64,000 nt of DNA, taken from positions 248,001-312,000 of the forward strand of contig CAWBOK010000009.1 in NCBI GenBank assembly GCA_963790415.1, read 5' to 3'. A program made the translations under genes and the position numbers. The notes beneath the pieces were generated by a model. That model was not told the DNA's origin, did not search any database, and saw nothing but the letters and a program-made list of their open reading frames with translations. Shown here piece after piece: positions 41,538-51,114 of this stretch (position 1 is the first letter of the stretch; the number at the start of each line of letters is the position of its first letter). This stretch comes from JAJZQZ01 sp963790415. GTDB lineage: Bacteria > Actinomycetota > Thermoleophilia > RBG-16-64-13.

Positions 41538-42209
41538 CGCTCTGCGCACGTTGGCCAGGAGCACGGCCGCCGTCTCCTTGGTCAAGGGCTGAGCGAAGTC
41601 GGTGGCCCCAGGTGTGATGCCACTGTCGTCGAGGATCTTGGCGTCCTTTGCCGCCTGCACGGCCTTCTTGAGTTCATCGGACCAGGTCGTGGCCGCGATC
41701 ACGGTGTCGATCTGAGAAGGCTCGTCAATCCGATCACCTGCGGCGCGCATCATGACGCGGAAGGCTTGATCCAGCGTCACAGGTTGACCGGGGAGGAACT
41801 TCGGCGGATCACCCGCCTGGCCGCTCATGATGTTCTTCTGGGCCACCACGGCGATGTAGTCGGCCGCGTCGACCTTCCCGGACCCACCCTCCACGTCGGA
41901 GAAGACCTCTTTCTCGTCAGGCCCCACCGACCAGCCCATCGTCTTGGCAAGGGCGACCGCGAACTGGCCCCGCGTGACGGGATCCCCCGGACCGAACGTC
42001 GTGCTGGTTGCAGGCTCGAGCAACCCCGCGTTGACCGCGGCCAGAATCTGGCTCCGGTGCCGGTGGTTCTCGGGGATGTCGGCAAAGACCACGACGACAC
42101 GGTTGCCGCCGCGAAGCACGCCGGAGCTCTGAACAAGCAGAAGGACCCCCCCCACGGCAGCGAGAAACCCTAGAACCACAGCGATCTTCAGGATGATGCG
42201 CCCCATCAA
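41526..42209 (-). CDS. S-layer homology domain protein with N-terminal membrane anchor
   Basis: 227 residues. A signal/anchor helix (ILKIAVVLGFLAAVGGVLLLV) is followed by SLH-like repeats: FADIPENHRHRSQILAAVNA with the LLEPATSTTFGPGDPVTRGQ turn, then VFSDVEGGSGKVDAADYIAV with FLPGQPVTLDQAF, and a third weaker copy. SLH domains bind pyruvylated wall polymers; no other domain is attached, so it may be an accessory S-layer or wall protein. Confidence 0.8.
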   Translation of the reverse strand: MMGRIILKIAVVLGFLAAVGGVLLLVQSSGVLRGGNRVVVVFADIPENHRHRSQILAAVNAGLLEPATSTTFGPGDPVTRGQFAVALAKTMGWSVGPDEKEVFSDVEGGSGKVDAADYIAVVAQKNIMSGQAGDPPKFLPGQPVTLDQAFRVMMRAAGDRIDEPSQIDTVIAATTWSDELKKAVQAAKDAKILDDSGITPGATDFAQPLTKETAAVLLANVRRALGV

Positions 42210-42229
42210 CCACCTACCCTCAAGCTCCG

Positions 42230-43537
42230 CTACACGATAGTGCTCAGTATATCCACCTCGACCGGAGGATCCGACCCGAGATCGAAAGCCTCCACAACCA
42301 GCGACTCGGCCGCCACAGCCGCCGCTTCCCCGCCCGCATGCACCTGCGCGAGAATATCACCCACGGCGACCCACCGCCCCCGCGTTACCGTCAACACCAC
42401 ACCTGCGGCGTGGTCGATGGCCGCCCCCTTGCTATTCCGGCCCGCGCCCAACAGAACAGCTGCGCGCGCCACCGGGAGGGCGTGCACCCGCTGGACCCAT
42501 CCGGCGGCCCGACTGCGCACGGGCCATACTACCGGAGCCCGCGGCAACCCGAGCCCGTCCACAACCGCCGGATCCGCACCCTGTGACGCCATCCAGCGGC
42601 GGCAGGACTCATACGCTGCACCACTGCCTAGTTTCTCCCTCGCCGCCCATCGACCTGCTTCCGCGGTCGCGGCCCGTCCGGCGAGATGCAACAGGTGACC
42701 TGCCAAGGCGAGAGCGACGTCGCGTACGTCGGCAGGACCCTCTCCGCGCAGCACGGCGAACGCTTCGGCCACCTCCACTGCGTTGCCGACGGTACATCCG
42801 AGTGGCTCGTCCATCACGGTGAGGACGCACCGCACGCGCAGGCCGGCGTCGGTGCCCAGCTCTACCATGAGATGCGCGAGCCTGAGGGCGTCATCGTGGG
42901 TCCGTTGGAACGCCCCCTCCCCCACCTTGACGTCGAGTACGATCGCGCCCGCTCCCGCAGCGATCTTCTTGCTCATGATACTGGACGCGATCAGGGACTC
43001 CTGATCCACGGTCCCCGTGACGTCCCGCAACGCGTAGAGCAGTCCATCCGCGGGCACAAGACCCTCGGTCTGACCGACAACGGCCACACCCACGTCCTCC
43101 ACCTGCGCCCGGAACTCCTCCGCGGTCATTCGGGTGCGGAACCCCGTGATCGACTCGAGCTTGTCGATCGTACCGCCGGTGTGACCGAGTCCCCTGCCAC
43201 TCATCTTGGCGAACGGGAGCCCGCAGGCGGCCACCAGCGGAGCAAGCACGAGCGTGACTTTGTCGCCCACCCCTCCCGTGGAGTGCTTGTCGGCCACCGG
43301 CGACCCCACCACGGACAGGTCTATGGTGTCGCCACTCGCCACCATGGCTCGGGTGAGGGCAACGGTCTCCTCACGGTCGAGGCCTCGGAAGCACACGGCC
43401 ATGAGCCATGCGGCCATCTGGTAGTCGGGCAACCGCCCGGCGACATAGTCCGCCACGAGCCGGTCGATCTCCGCGGAGGCATGGGTCTCGCCCCTCCGCT
43501 TGGCGGCGATGAGGTCGACGGCGCGGAACATGGCCAC
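42230..43537 (-). CDS. deoA: Pyrimidine-nucleoside / thymidine phosphorylase
   Basis: 435 residues. Phosphorolysis of pyrimidine (deoxy)nucleosides. MFRAVDLIAAKRRGETHASA, DKHSTGGVGDKVTLVLAPLV (phosphate loop), KMSGRGLGHTGGTIDKLESI and VKVGEGAFQ are diagnostic; DVKVGEGAF and the C-terminal PYNP domain are complete. GTG 43537 or ATG 43531. Follows the deoB-punA fusion gene, forming a nucleoside salvage pair. Confidence 0.95.
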   Translation of the reverse strand: MAMFRAVDLIAAKRRGETHASAEIDRLVADYVAGRLPDYQMAAWLMAVCFRGLDREETVALTRAMVASGDTIDLSVVGSPVADKHSTGGVGDKVTLVLAPLVAACGLPFAKMSGRGLGHTGGTIDKLESITGFRTRMTAEEFRAQVEDVGVAVVGQTEGLVPADGLLYALRDVTGTVDQESLIASSIMSKKIAAGAGAIVLDVKVGEGAFQRTHDDALRLAHLMVELGTDAGLRVRCVLTVMDEPLGCTVGNAVEVAEAFAVLRGEGPADVRDVALALAGHLLHLAGRAATAEAGRWAAREKLGSGAAYESCRRWMASQGADPAVVDGLGLPRAPVVWPVRSRAAGWVQRVHALPVARAAVLLGAGRNSKGAAIDHAAGVVLTVTRGRWVAVGDILAQVHAGGEAAAVAAESLVVEAFDLGSDPPVEVDILSTIV

Positions 43538-43540
43538 TCG

Positions 43541-45625
43541 TCAACCTTCATCCCAGTGGGCAAGCAAAGCTCGGATCAGTACACCCACACGAGGCACGGA
43601 GCCGACGGACACCTCGAGAACCTGTCCGTGAAACGACGCGGGCGCACCGGTGGATCCGGCGGGCGCACCGACGCCTTCGTCGGCTGCACCGGCCGCGTTC
43701 GTGATCACCGTGAGCACCGCCGTCTCCAAGCCTTCGTCGATGGCCGCCTGCAGTTCGACCGCCGTCGACATACCCACCACGTCGCCTCCGAGCGCACGGA
43801 GTACCCCGACTTCGGCAGCGGTCTCGTACTGGGGGCCGGGCACCGCCACATATGTCACCTGCGCGGGCCCCACGACACCCTCTTCGTCGGTGCCGGCCTT
43901 CGCGTGCCGCAGAACCTCGACGAGACCGGCGGGAGTGGCGGACACCATGGGGGGAGAACCATCGGTGGGAGTGGAGCGGCAGTCGATCACGCGGCCCACC
44001 ACGGCCGCCTCTCCAGGCTGAAGATCGGGCCGCAGACTCCCCGAGGCATTGGTCACTATGAGGTGGCGCACGCCCCAGTGGGCCAGGGTGCGCACGGGAA
44101 GTCCCACCTCGCCGGGGTCCGCGCCCTCATACCCGTGCACGCGCCCGCGCAGGAACGCGATCCGAGCTCCGGGCTCTCCGCGGACGTCGAGCCGGCCACT
44201 GTGCCCCGGCACCGAGGGGCCGCGCCAATGAGGGATCTGATCGTAGTCCAATCCCGCGTAGGCGGCCGGTGTCACCGGTGCTGTGGCATGGAGGATATCG
44301 GCCACGCCTTCGAGTCCGGAGCCGAGGATCGCAGCGACACGAGGAGCGTCGCCGAGTCGACTCTGGAGGAAGGCGGCCGCCTCCGCGGCGTCGGGCGCCC
44401 TCACCCGGCTGGGCCGGTCGGGATGCGTCGCCACCATGCCGGGATACGCCCGCCATCCCCTCGCCGGATCCAAGCCTTCGAGAGGGCGACCGCCAAGAAG
44501 GGGCGGCTCGCCCGTGAGATGGGCGAACACGGTCGCACCCGTGTCCCACATCATCCCCTCGTATGCCGCCTCGGGGGCCTCCGGTGGTCGGGGATAGTAC
44601 AGCAGCGGCACGTACTCGCGGGTGTGGTCGGTACCGACCGTGGTGGGGTCCACGCCGTGGTCGGCCGTCACGAGCAGGCGATCGCCGGGCCCAAGAAGCT
44701 CGAGGATGGCGGGCAGCGCCTTGTCCATCGCCGCAAGCCCGGCGGCGAAGCCCTCCACGTCGTTGCGGTGACCCCAGACCATGTCGAAATCCACCAGGTT
44801 CGTGAAGATGAGTCCTTCGCGGCCGCGCCTCAGTAGGTCGACAACCACTGCCAGGTTCTCGTCGTTCGAGGCCACCTTGATCTCTTCCTTGATCCCTCTG
44901 CCGGCGAAGATCTGATTGATCTTGCCGACCCCGGTGACCTCCACCCCGCGCTCGGTCAACAGATCGAGATAGGTCGGGCTCGGGGGGACGAGCGAGAAAT
45001 CTTTGCGGTCGGCGGTGCGCGCGAACGCCCCTGGAGGGCCGTCGAACGGGCGCGCTATGACGCGCGCGACCGCATGGGGACCGCGCATAATCTCGCGGGC
45101 GATGACGCAGTAGCGATAGAGTTCCTCCAGAGGCACCACCTCGACGTGACAGGCGATCTGGAACACGCTATCCGCCGACGTGTAGACGATGGGCCGTCCC
45201 GTGACCACGTGCTGCTGGCCGAGCTCCGCGATGATCTCAGTGCCCGAAGCGGCCTTGTTGCCCAGCACATCGCGCCCGATCCGCTCCCGGAAGGGCCTCA
45301 GCACCTCTTCGGGGAAACCTTCGGGATACATCGGGAAGGGCTGGGCGGTGACCACCCCCATGTGCTCCCAGTGGCCGTTGGTGGTGTCCTTGCCCGCGGA
45401 GAGCTCACTCAACCTGCCCGGCAGAGCGAGGGGGCGCGCGACAGGCGGGACTCCCCGCAGGGGGTGTAGATTCCCCAGGCCGAGTGAGCGAAGGTTCGGA
45501 ACGTCGAGGTCGAGCAGGCGAGAGAGATTCCCCAGCGTGTCGGCGCCTACGTCCCCGAACGAGGCCGCATCGGGCAACTCGCCCGCGCCGACCCCGTCCA
45601 GCATGAGAAAAAGAACACGGGCCAC
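43541..45625 (-). CDS. Phosphopentomutase fused to purine nucleoside phosphorylase
   Basis: 694 residues. The first about 390 are DeoB: metal ligands in FLMLDGVGAGELPDA, SAGKDTTNGHWEHMG and TADHGVDPTTVGTDHTREY. After a linker, residues from about 415 are a class I purine nucleoside phosphorylase: AAILGSGLEG, VPGHSGRL, RVHGYEG, TNASGSL, VPGPQYETAAE, VGMSTAVE and TNAAG. The two steps are consecutive: nucleoside to ribose-1-phosphate to ribose-5-phosphate. The frame is unbroken; an ATG lies in the linker (GMVATHPDR), so two genes merged by an indel remain a minor possibility. GTG 45625 start. Confidence 0.9.
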   Translation of the reverse strand: MARVLFLMLDGVGAGELPDAASFGDVGADTLGNLSRLLDLDVPNLRSLGLGNLHPLRGVPPVARPLALPGRLSELSAGKDTTNGHWEHMGVVTAQPFPMYPEGFPEEVLRPFRERIGRDVLGNKAASGTEIIAELGQQHVVTGRPIVYTSADSVFQIACHVEVVPLEELYRYCVIAREIMRGPHAVARVIARPFDGPPGAFARTADRKDFSLVPPSPTYLDLLTERGVEVTGVGKINQIFAGRGIKEEIKVASNDENLAVVVDLLRRGREGLIFTNLVDFDMVWGHRNDVEGFAAGLAAMDKALPAILELLGPGDRLLVTADHGVDPTTVGTDHTREYVPLLYYPRPPEAPEAAYEGMMWDTGATVFAHLTGEPPLLGGRPLEGLDPARGWRAYPGMVATHPDRPSRVRAPDAAEAAAFLQSRLGDAPRVAAILGSGLEGVADILHATAPVTPAAYAGLDYDQIPHWRGPSVPGHSGRLDVRGEPGARIAFLRGRVHGYEGADPGEVGLPVRTLAHWGVRHLIVTNASGSLRPDLQPGEAAVVGRVIDCRSTPTDGSPPMVSATPAGLVEVLRHAKAGTDEEGVVGPAQVTYVAVPGPQYETAAEVGVLRALGGDVVGMSTAVELQAAIDEGLETAVLTVITNAAGAADEGVGAPAGSTGAPASFHGQVLEVSVGSVPRVGVLIRALLAHWDEG

Positions 45626-45632
45626 GCTCGAT

Positions 45633-46541
45633 CTACCCGGCGCGTGCCCGAGGATGGGCTTCGTCGTATACGCGCCGCAACCGTCCGCGGCTGACGTGCG
45701 TGTACAGTTGGGTGGTGGAGAGGTCGGCGTGGCCCAGCATCTCCTGCACAGCCCGCAGATCGGCTCCGCCTTCCACCAGATGGGTGGCGAACGAGTGTCG
45801 GAGCGTGTGGATGGAGACGGTGTCCGGCAGACCGGCTTCGCGAGCGTATGCCTTCACGATCAGATGCAGCCCCTGCCGCGTCAGCGGTCTCCCGCGGGAG
45901 TTCAAGAAGAGGACCGGCGGTTTCATCGCTCCCGGCGGGCCCAGAAACGGCCGCCCTCGCTGCAGATACGCCAGCACTGCCTCCACGCCCTTCCGGCCCA
46001 ACGGGACCACACGCTCCTTGTCACCCTTGCCGATGGCCCGCACGAACCCGACTTCCACGTCGACGTCCTGCAGCCGCAACGAAAGCAGCTCAGAGGCGCG
46101 CAGGCCCGCCCCGTAGAGCACTTCCAGAGCGGCCCGGTCGCGCAATCCGCGCGGAGTGCCCGGCGGGCGGTTGAGAAGTCGCTCCACCTGGGACACGCTG
46201 AGCACCGACGGCAGCGGCGAATCCAGGCGGGGCGCCGCCAGGCGGGCGGACGGATCGTGAGTCAGACGCCCCGATGTCGCCAGGTATCGGTAGAAGGCCC
46301 GGATAGCGGCGGTCTTGCGGGCCCGGGTCGCCGGGCGCCACGACGGCGCCGCCAGAAAGGCGCGAAGGTGCTCCACGTGCGCCTCCTCCACGTCGAGGCC
46401 CGGGCCGGAGAGGAACTCGACCAGCTGCAGGAGGTCCCGCCGGTATGCCGCCACCGTCTGGTCGGCCAGACCCCGCTCCAGTCGCTGCGTAGTCAGGAAC
46501 TCCTCTACGGCGGGTGGCGTGGATGGAGCTTGGCCGGCCAT
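45633..46541 (-). CDS. xerD: Site-specific tyrosine recombinase XerD/XerC
   Basis: 302 residues. N-terminal SAM-like DNA-binding domain (FLTTQRLERGLADQTVAAYR) and catalytic domain with Arg in YGAGLRASELLSLRL, His-x-x-Arg in HTLRHSFATHLVEGGADLRA, and the Tyr nucleophile in LSTTQLYTHVSRGRL. Length and lack of mobile-element context argue for the chromosome dimer resolvase. It shares TGATG with the ald stop. Confidence 0.94.
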   Translation of the reverse strand: MAGQAPSTPPAVEEFLTTQRLERGLADQTVAAYRRDLLQLVEFLSGPGLDVEEAHVEHLRAFLAAPSWRPATRARKTAAIRAFYRYLATSGRLTHDPSARLAAPRLDSPLPSVLSVSQVERLLNRPPGTPRGLRDRAALEVLYGAGLRASELLSLRLQDVDVEVGFVRAIGKGDKERVVPLGRKGVEAVLAYLQRGRPFLGPPGAMKPPVLFLNSRGRPLTRQGLHLIVKAYAREAGLPDTVSIHTLRHSFATHLVEGGADLRAVQEMLGHADLSTTQLYTHVSRGRLRRVYDEAHPRARAG

Positions 46542-47665
46542 CAGGCGTATTCGAACGGGAGGATGCTCTCGAGAGGGAAGTAGGGACAGCCCTTGGCCTC
46601 AGCCACCTGACTGTTGGTGACCTTTCCTTCGATCACGTTGACGCCTTTGGCGAGCGCGGCATCGTCTCTGGCGGCCGCGGCCAGCCCTTTGTCCGCGAGT
46701 GCAAGGACATACGGCAGGGTGACGTTCGTGAGCGCGAGGGTCGAGGTTATGGGGACCGCCCCCGGCATGTTCCCCACGCAGTAATGCACCACGCCGTTCT
46801 CAACGTAAGTGGGATCGGAGTGAGTGGTCATCCGCGAGGTCTCGAAGCACCCGCCCTGGTCGACGCTGATGTCGACGATGACCGAGCCGGGCTGCATGGC
46901 TTTCACGACCTCTCGGGAAACGAGTCGGGGGGCGCGCGCGCCCGGCACGAGGACGGCGCCGATCACCAGATCGGCGCCGCGGACCTGTTCCTCGACCGCC
47001 ATCTGGTTGCTCATGAGAGCCTCTACTCCGGGAAGGAATCGCTCGGCTTCGACCAACCGTTCGATCCGGATGTCGAGCAGCGAGACTCGCGCGTGCATTC
47101 CTAGGGCGATCTGCGCCGCGTTCGTGCCGGCGGTACCGGCTCCCAAGACCACCACCTTGGCGGCGGCGACACCCGGTGCTCCCCCGAGGAGCATGCCCTT
47201 GCCGCCATTCATACGCTGGAGGAAATACGCTCCCGCCATGGGCGCCAATCTCCCGGCCACCTCGCTCATGGGCGTCAAGAGCGGCAACAGGCCCGGCACC
47301 GTCTCCACCGTCTCGTAGGCGACGCAGCTCGCGCCGCTCTCGATCAGCCCCTGCGTCAAAGCCGGGTTCGGCGCCAAGTGCAGGTAGGCGAACAAGACAT
47401 GGTGCGGCCGCAGGCGCAGGTATTCGGACTCAAGGGGCTCTTTGACCTTCAGTAGCAGCGTAGCCTGCTCGAACACCTCATCGGCGCTCTCGGCGATGGT
47501 CGCCCCCGCAGCCACATAGGTCTCGTCGGCGAAGGCCGATCCCCCGCCGGCGCCGCGCTGCACCACCACCGAATGGCCCCGCGTCACCAGCTCGCGTGCC
47601 CCGGCCGGAGTCAGCGAGACCCGATACTCGTCGGCCTTGATCTCTCTGAGCACTCCCACCCGCAT
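46541..47665 (-). CDS. ald: Alanine dehydrogenase
   Basis: 374 residues; interconverts alanine and pyruvate + ammonia with NAD. MRVGVLREIKADEYRVSLTP, KVKEPLESEYLRLRPHHVLF (catalytic Lys), FAYLHLAPN (catalytic His), NAD loop VVVLGAGTAGTNAAQIALGM, and VDQGGCFETSRMTTHSDPTY, GNMPGAVP. ATG 47665 follows AAGGGA. The gene is five bases after a Nudix hydrolase gene. Confidence 0.96.
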   Translation of the reverse strand: MRVGVLREIKADEYRVSLTPAGARELVTRGHSVVVQRGAGGGSAFADETYVAAGATIAESADEVFEQATLLLKVKEPLESEYLRLRPHHVLFAYLHLAPNPALTQGLIESGASCVAYETVETVPGLLPLLTPMSEVAGRLAPMAGAYFLQRMNGGKGMLLGGAPGVAAAKVVVLGAGTAGTNAAQIALGMHARVSLLDIRIERLVEAERFLPGVEALMSNQMAVEEQVRGADLVIGAVLVPGARAPRLVSREVVKAMQPGSVIVDISVDQGGCFETSRMTTHSDPTYVENGVVHYCVGNMPGAVPITSTLALTNVTLPYVLALADKGLAAAARDDAALAKGVNVIEGKVTNSQVAEAKGCPYFPLESILPFEYA

Positions 47666-47670
47666 GACTG

Positions 47671-48259
47671 CTATCCCTTCGTGCCCAGGTCGCCGGAGGC
47701 TTCCGCCGCGAGATGTCGTTCGACCAGCAAGAGCGTGGCCAGACTCTTCGAGTCGGGCACTTCGTCCGGTCGTGCCAAGAGCGCGTTCAGACTGCGGGTA
47801 ACCAGGGTGATGTCCTCGTCGGTCTCCGGCTCCGCCGGCACAGACTGCAGATCCCGGCGCGAGGAAGGCGTGCATCTGCTCGCGCAGGAACCCCGGGGAC
47901 GAGAAGAACGTTCCCAGTCGGTCCCACCGGCCGGCGACCAACCCCGCCTCCTCGCGCAGTTCACGCATCGCCGTCTCCAGCGGTTCCTCCCCGGGTTCCA
48001 GCGTGCCGGCGGGTAGCTCGAGGAGCCGGTCGGCGACGGCGTGACGGTACTGCCTGACCAGCGTGATGCATCCGTGCGCGTCGAGCGCGGCGATGACCAC
48101 AGCACCGGGATGGTCCACGACTTCGCGCACGACTATCCGGCCGTCGGGGAGGCGCACGTCGTCGACACGCACCGTGACCACCCGTCCGTGGTGCACGATG
48201 CGCGAGGCCACGACCTCAGGCCGGATGTCGGTCGGGCCGGTCACGTCACGAGCGGGCAT
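47671..48259 (-). CDS. Nudix hydrolase, ADP-ribose pyrophosphatase type; one frameshift
   Basis: About 195 residues after correction. The Nudix box G-x5-E-x7-REUxEExGU is intact in GTLEPGEEPLETAMRELREE-AGL, with LVRQYRHAV and ELPAG typical of ADP-ribose pyrophosphatases. The frame breaks at about 47856-47860: removing one base in a GCGCC run gives FLARDLQSVPAEPETDEDI, which continues to the TAG at 47671. Probably a sequencing indel. Confidence 0.82.
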
Positions 48260-49395
48260 GGGCGTACTCCGGGGCCTTGCGCACCAGCACCTCCACCAGC
48301 CGGACCAGCCGCTCGAGGTCGTCCAAGGAGATGTGTTCGTCGGGGGTATGCACCTGGGTCATGCCGCAATCGAAGTTGACCGTCGGAAGGCCCCGCGCAT
48401 TGAACACGTTGGCGTCGGAACCTCCACCGCTCGGCAAGGAGACGCGACTCGACACCCAGTTGCGGCTATGGCCGCCTTGGCAAGTCGCACGACGGGGGCG
48501 CGAGGGGCCAGGGCGAACGCCCGATACCCATGCACCATGTCGATGTCCACGTCCACCCCCACCTCGGCTGCTCCCCGCTCGAGGGCGTCGACGATGCCCG
48601 CGGCCACCTGGGCCAACTTGGCCTCGTCGTGGCTGCGGCACTCGGCCCGCACCACGCACAGATCGGGCACGATGTTCTGCGCACTGCCCCCCTCGATAGT
48701 GCCGACATTGGCCGTGGTCTCGTCGTCCAGACGCCCGAGGCGCATCGAGGCGATCGCCCGCGCGGCCGCTTCGATGGCGCTCCTACCGCGTTCGGGCTCC
48801 AGCCCGGCGTGGGCCGCCACCCCCCTGAAGGTGGCCGTGATCGACTGTTCGCTCGGCGCCCGGACGGTGATGCCACCCACCGCCCCGGCCGCGTCGAAGA
48901 CGGCGGCAAAAGGGCCTCCCAGCAGCTCCTTGGCCACGTGTTTGGCTCCCAAGACGCCCACTTCTTCCGCCACGGTGAACACCATGTCATACGTCGGGAA
49001 GGGGTCACCCGAACTCATCAGGCGCTCGGTCGCGACCAGCAATGCCGCCACAGCGGCCTTGTTGTCGGCCCCCAGGATGGTCTCCCTCGCGTTGGAGAAG
49101 ACCCCGTCGCGGAGAACGGGCTCGATGACCGTGGTGGGAACCACCGTGTCCAGATGAGCTCCCAGAAGGATTGCGGCCGTCTCCCCCACCCCGGAGACTC
49201 GGCACCATCAGATTCCCGCACGTTCCCCCGATCGGCCGATGCGGTATCGTCCTCGTCCACCGTGAGACCGAGGGCTCCGAGGTGCGCGGCGACACGGTCG
49301 GCCACCTCCCTCTCCTGCCGCGAGGGGCTTGGAATCGCAGCAAGTTCGGCGAAAACCGCCGCGACGCGATCCCGCACCACAGGCAGGTCGCTCAA
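48246..49395 (-). CDS. M20-family peptidase (PepT-like), at least three frameshifts
   Basis: About 383 residues if repaired. N-terminus VRDRVAAVFAELAAIPSPSR; metal sites in LLGAHLDTVVP, ADNKAAVAALL, VAEEVGVLGAKH and the C-terminal GMTQVHTPDEHISLDD. Frame breaks lie near 49230 and 49190 (both in G runs) and at about 48465-48485. The start is TTG 49395 overlapping the pyrG stop. Related to tripeptidase T and similar actinobacterial peptidases. Broken as written, but every conserved block is intact. Confidence 0.78.
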
Positions 49396-51058
49396 TCGCC
49401 CACCTCGGCCAGAGATGCTTCGTTGGCCTCAGGTTGGCCGACCTGTTCCCGGCGCGCAACGCGATACGCGATAGCCGCCCCTACGAAATCCCGGAAAAGA
49501 GGCTGAGGACGCGTCGGTCTGCTCTTGAACTCAGGATGGAACTGCGAGGCCACGAACCAGGGATGGTCCGCCAGTTCGATGATCTCCACAAGACGCTCGT
49601 CGGGAGTGACTCCGCTTACGATCAGCCCCGCCTCCACCAGCCGGCCCCGGAACACGTTGTTGACCTCGAAGCGATGTCGGTGACGCTCGTACACCACTTC
49701 GTCCCCATAGGCGGCGAACGCTTTGGTGCCCGGCACGCACCTTGGTGGGCGAGGCCCCCAGCCGCATGGTGCCCCCTTTGTCCTCCACGTCCTTCTGTTC
49801 CGGCAGCAGGTCGATGACCGGATAGGGAGTATCCAGATCGAACTCCGAGCTAGTTGGCCCTGATCAAGCCGGTCATGTGCCGGGCGAACTCCACCACCGC
49901 CACCTGCAGGCCCAGGCAGATGCCCAGGAAGGGGACCTTGCCCTCACGGGCGTACTCTACGGCCATGATCTTGCCCTCGATGCCTCGGACGCCGAACCCT
50001 CCCGGCACGAGGATCCCATCGGAAGCCTCGAGCTGCGAACGGATCTCTTCGGGCCGCAGAGTCTCGGCGTCCACCCAGACGATCTCGACGTGACGGCCGT
50101 GGTGGATGCCGGAGTGCCGCAGCGCTTCGACGACGCTGAGATAGGCATCCGGGAGCTGCACGTACTTGCCCACAAGAGCGATACGCACGATCCCGGACCG
50201 TGCCTGCAGCTTCTCGACCAACTCGTTCCACTCCGACAGGTCGAGAGTGCCCGCCGGCAATTCCAGCTTCTCGACCACCAGGGTGTCCAGCCCCTCGTCG
50301 CGCAGGTTGAGGGGCACGTAGTACACATCGGGAGCATCCACGGCGGCTATCACCGCGCGGGACTCCACGTCGGTGAACAGCGCTATCTTCTCCTTCAACT
50401 CTCGGCTGATCGGCCGGTCGCATCGGCACACGATGATGTCGGGCTGGATACCGATCTCGCGCAGCTCGTTGACGCTGTGCTGCGTGGGCTTGGTCTTGAG
50501 CTCGCCCGAAGCGTTGAGGTAGGGGATCAACGTCACGTGGAGGTAGAGCACGTTCTTACGGCCGATGTCGTTGCGATACTGTCGAATGGCTTCCAGGAAG
50601 GGAAGGCTCTCGATATCGCCCACCGTGCCACCGATCTCGGTGATCACCACGTCGACCTCGGGGTTGCGCGCCACCCGGGCGATGCGTTCCTTGATCTCGT
50701 TGGTGATATGCGGGATCACCTGGACCGTGCCGCCCAGATAGTCGCCTCGGCGCTCCTTCCGGATGACGTTGTAGTACACCGAGCCGGAGGTGATGTTGGA
50801 CTCTCGCGACAGGTTCTCGTCGACGAAGCGCTCGTAGTGCCCCAGGTCCAGATCGGTCTCGGCGCCGTCGTCGGTGACGAACACCTCGCCGTGCTGGAAG
50901 GGGCTCATGGTGCCGGGATCCACGTTGAGGTACGGGTCGAACTTCTGGATGACCACGCGCAGCCCGCGACTCTTCAATAGGCGTCCCAGGGACGCGCCGG
51001 TGATCCCCTTCCCCAACGAGGAGACGACGCCGCCCGTAATGAACACATGCTTGGCCAT
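49392..51058 (-). CDS. pyrG: CTP synthase, two frameshifts
   Basis: About 555 residues when repaired. Synthetase domain: HVFITGGVVSSLGKGITGAS, QKFDPYLNVDPGTMSPFQHG, EIGGTVGDIESLPFLEA. Glutaminase domain: Cys in PFLGICLGLQ, ERHRHRFEVNN and FHPEF. An extra T at 49852/49853 creates a stop after GLIRAN; without it the chain reads NSSEFDLDTPYPVIDLLPEQ as in the family. A second extra base near 49738 interrupts PTKV/PGTKAF. PyrG is normally essential, so sequence error is likely. Confidence 0.93.
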
Positions 51059-51114
51059 GGTCTCCCTCTCTCCTCCAGATGCGCACCGAGTGGGGCCGGG
51101 CGTTCCGGCCCCAC

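Noticed and set aside
40277..41617. 446-codon open frame on the plus strand
   Set aside because: Antisense to the DHH-CBS-nucleotidyltransferase gene with all catalytic motifs intact on the other strand.
42686..44836. 716-codon open frame on the plus strand
   Set aside because: It lies antisense to deoA and deoB-punA, whose motifs are intact; the translation is rich in H, R, G and has no recognisable domain. A GC-bias shadow.
47671..49395. Nudix and M20 peptidase genes as true pseudogenes
   Set aside because: Conserved blocks are intact in alternating frames and the same damage affects essential neighbours such as pyrG and dxs, so sequence error is the simpler reading.
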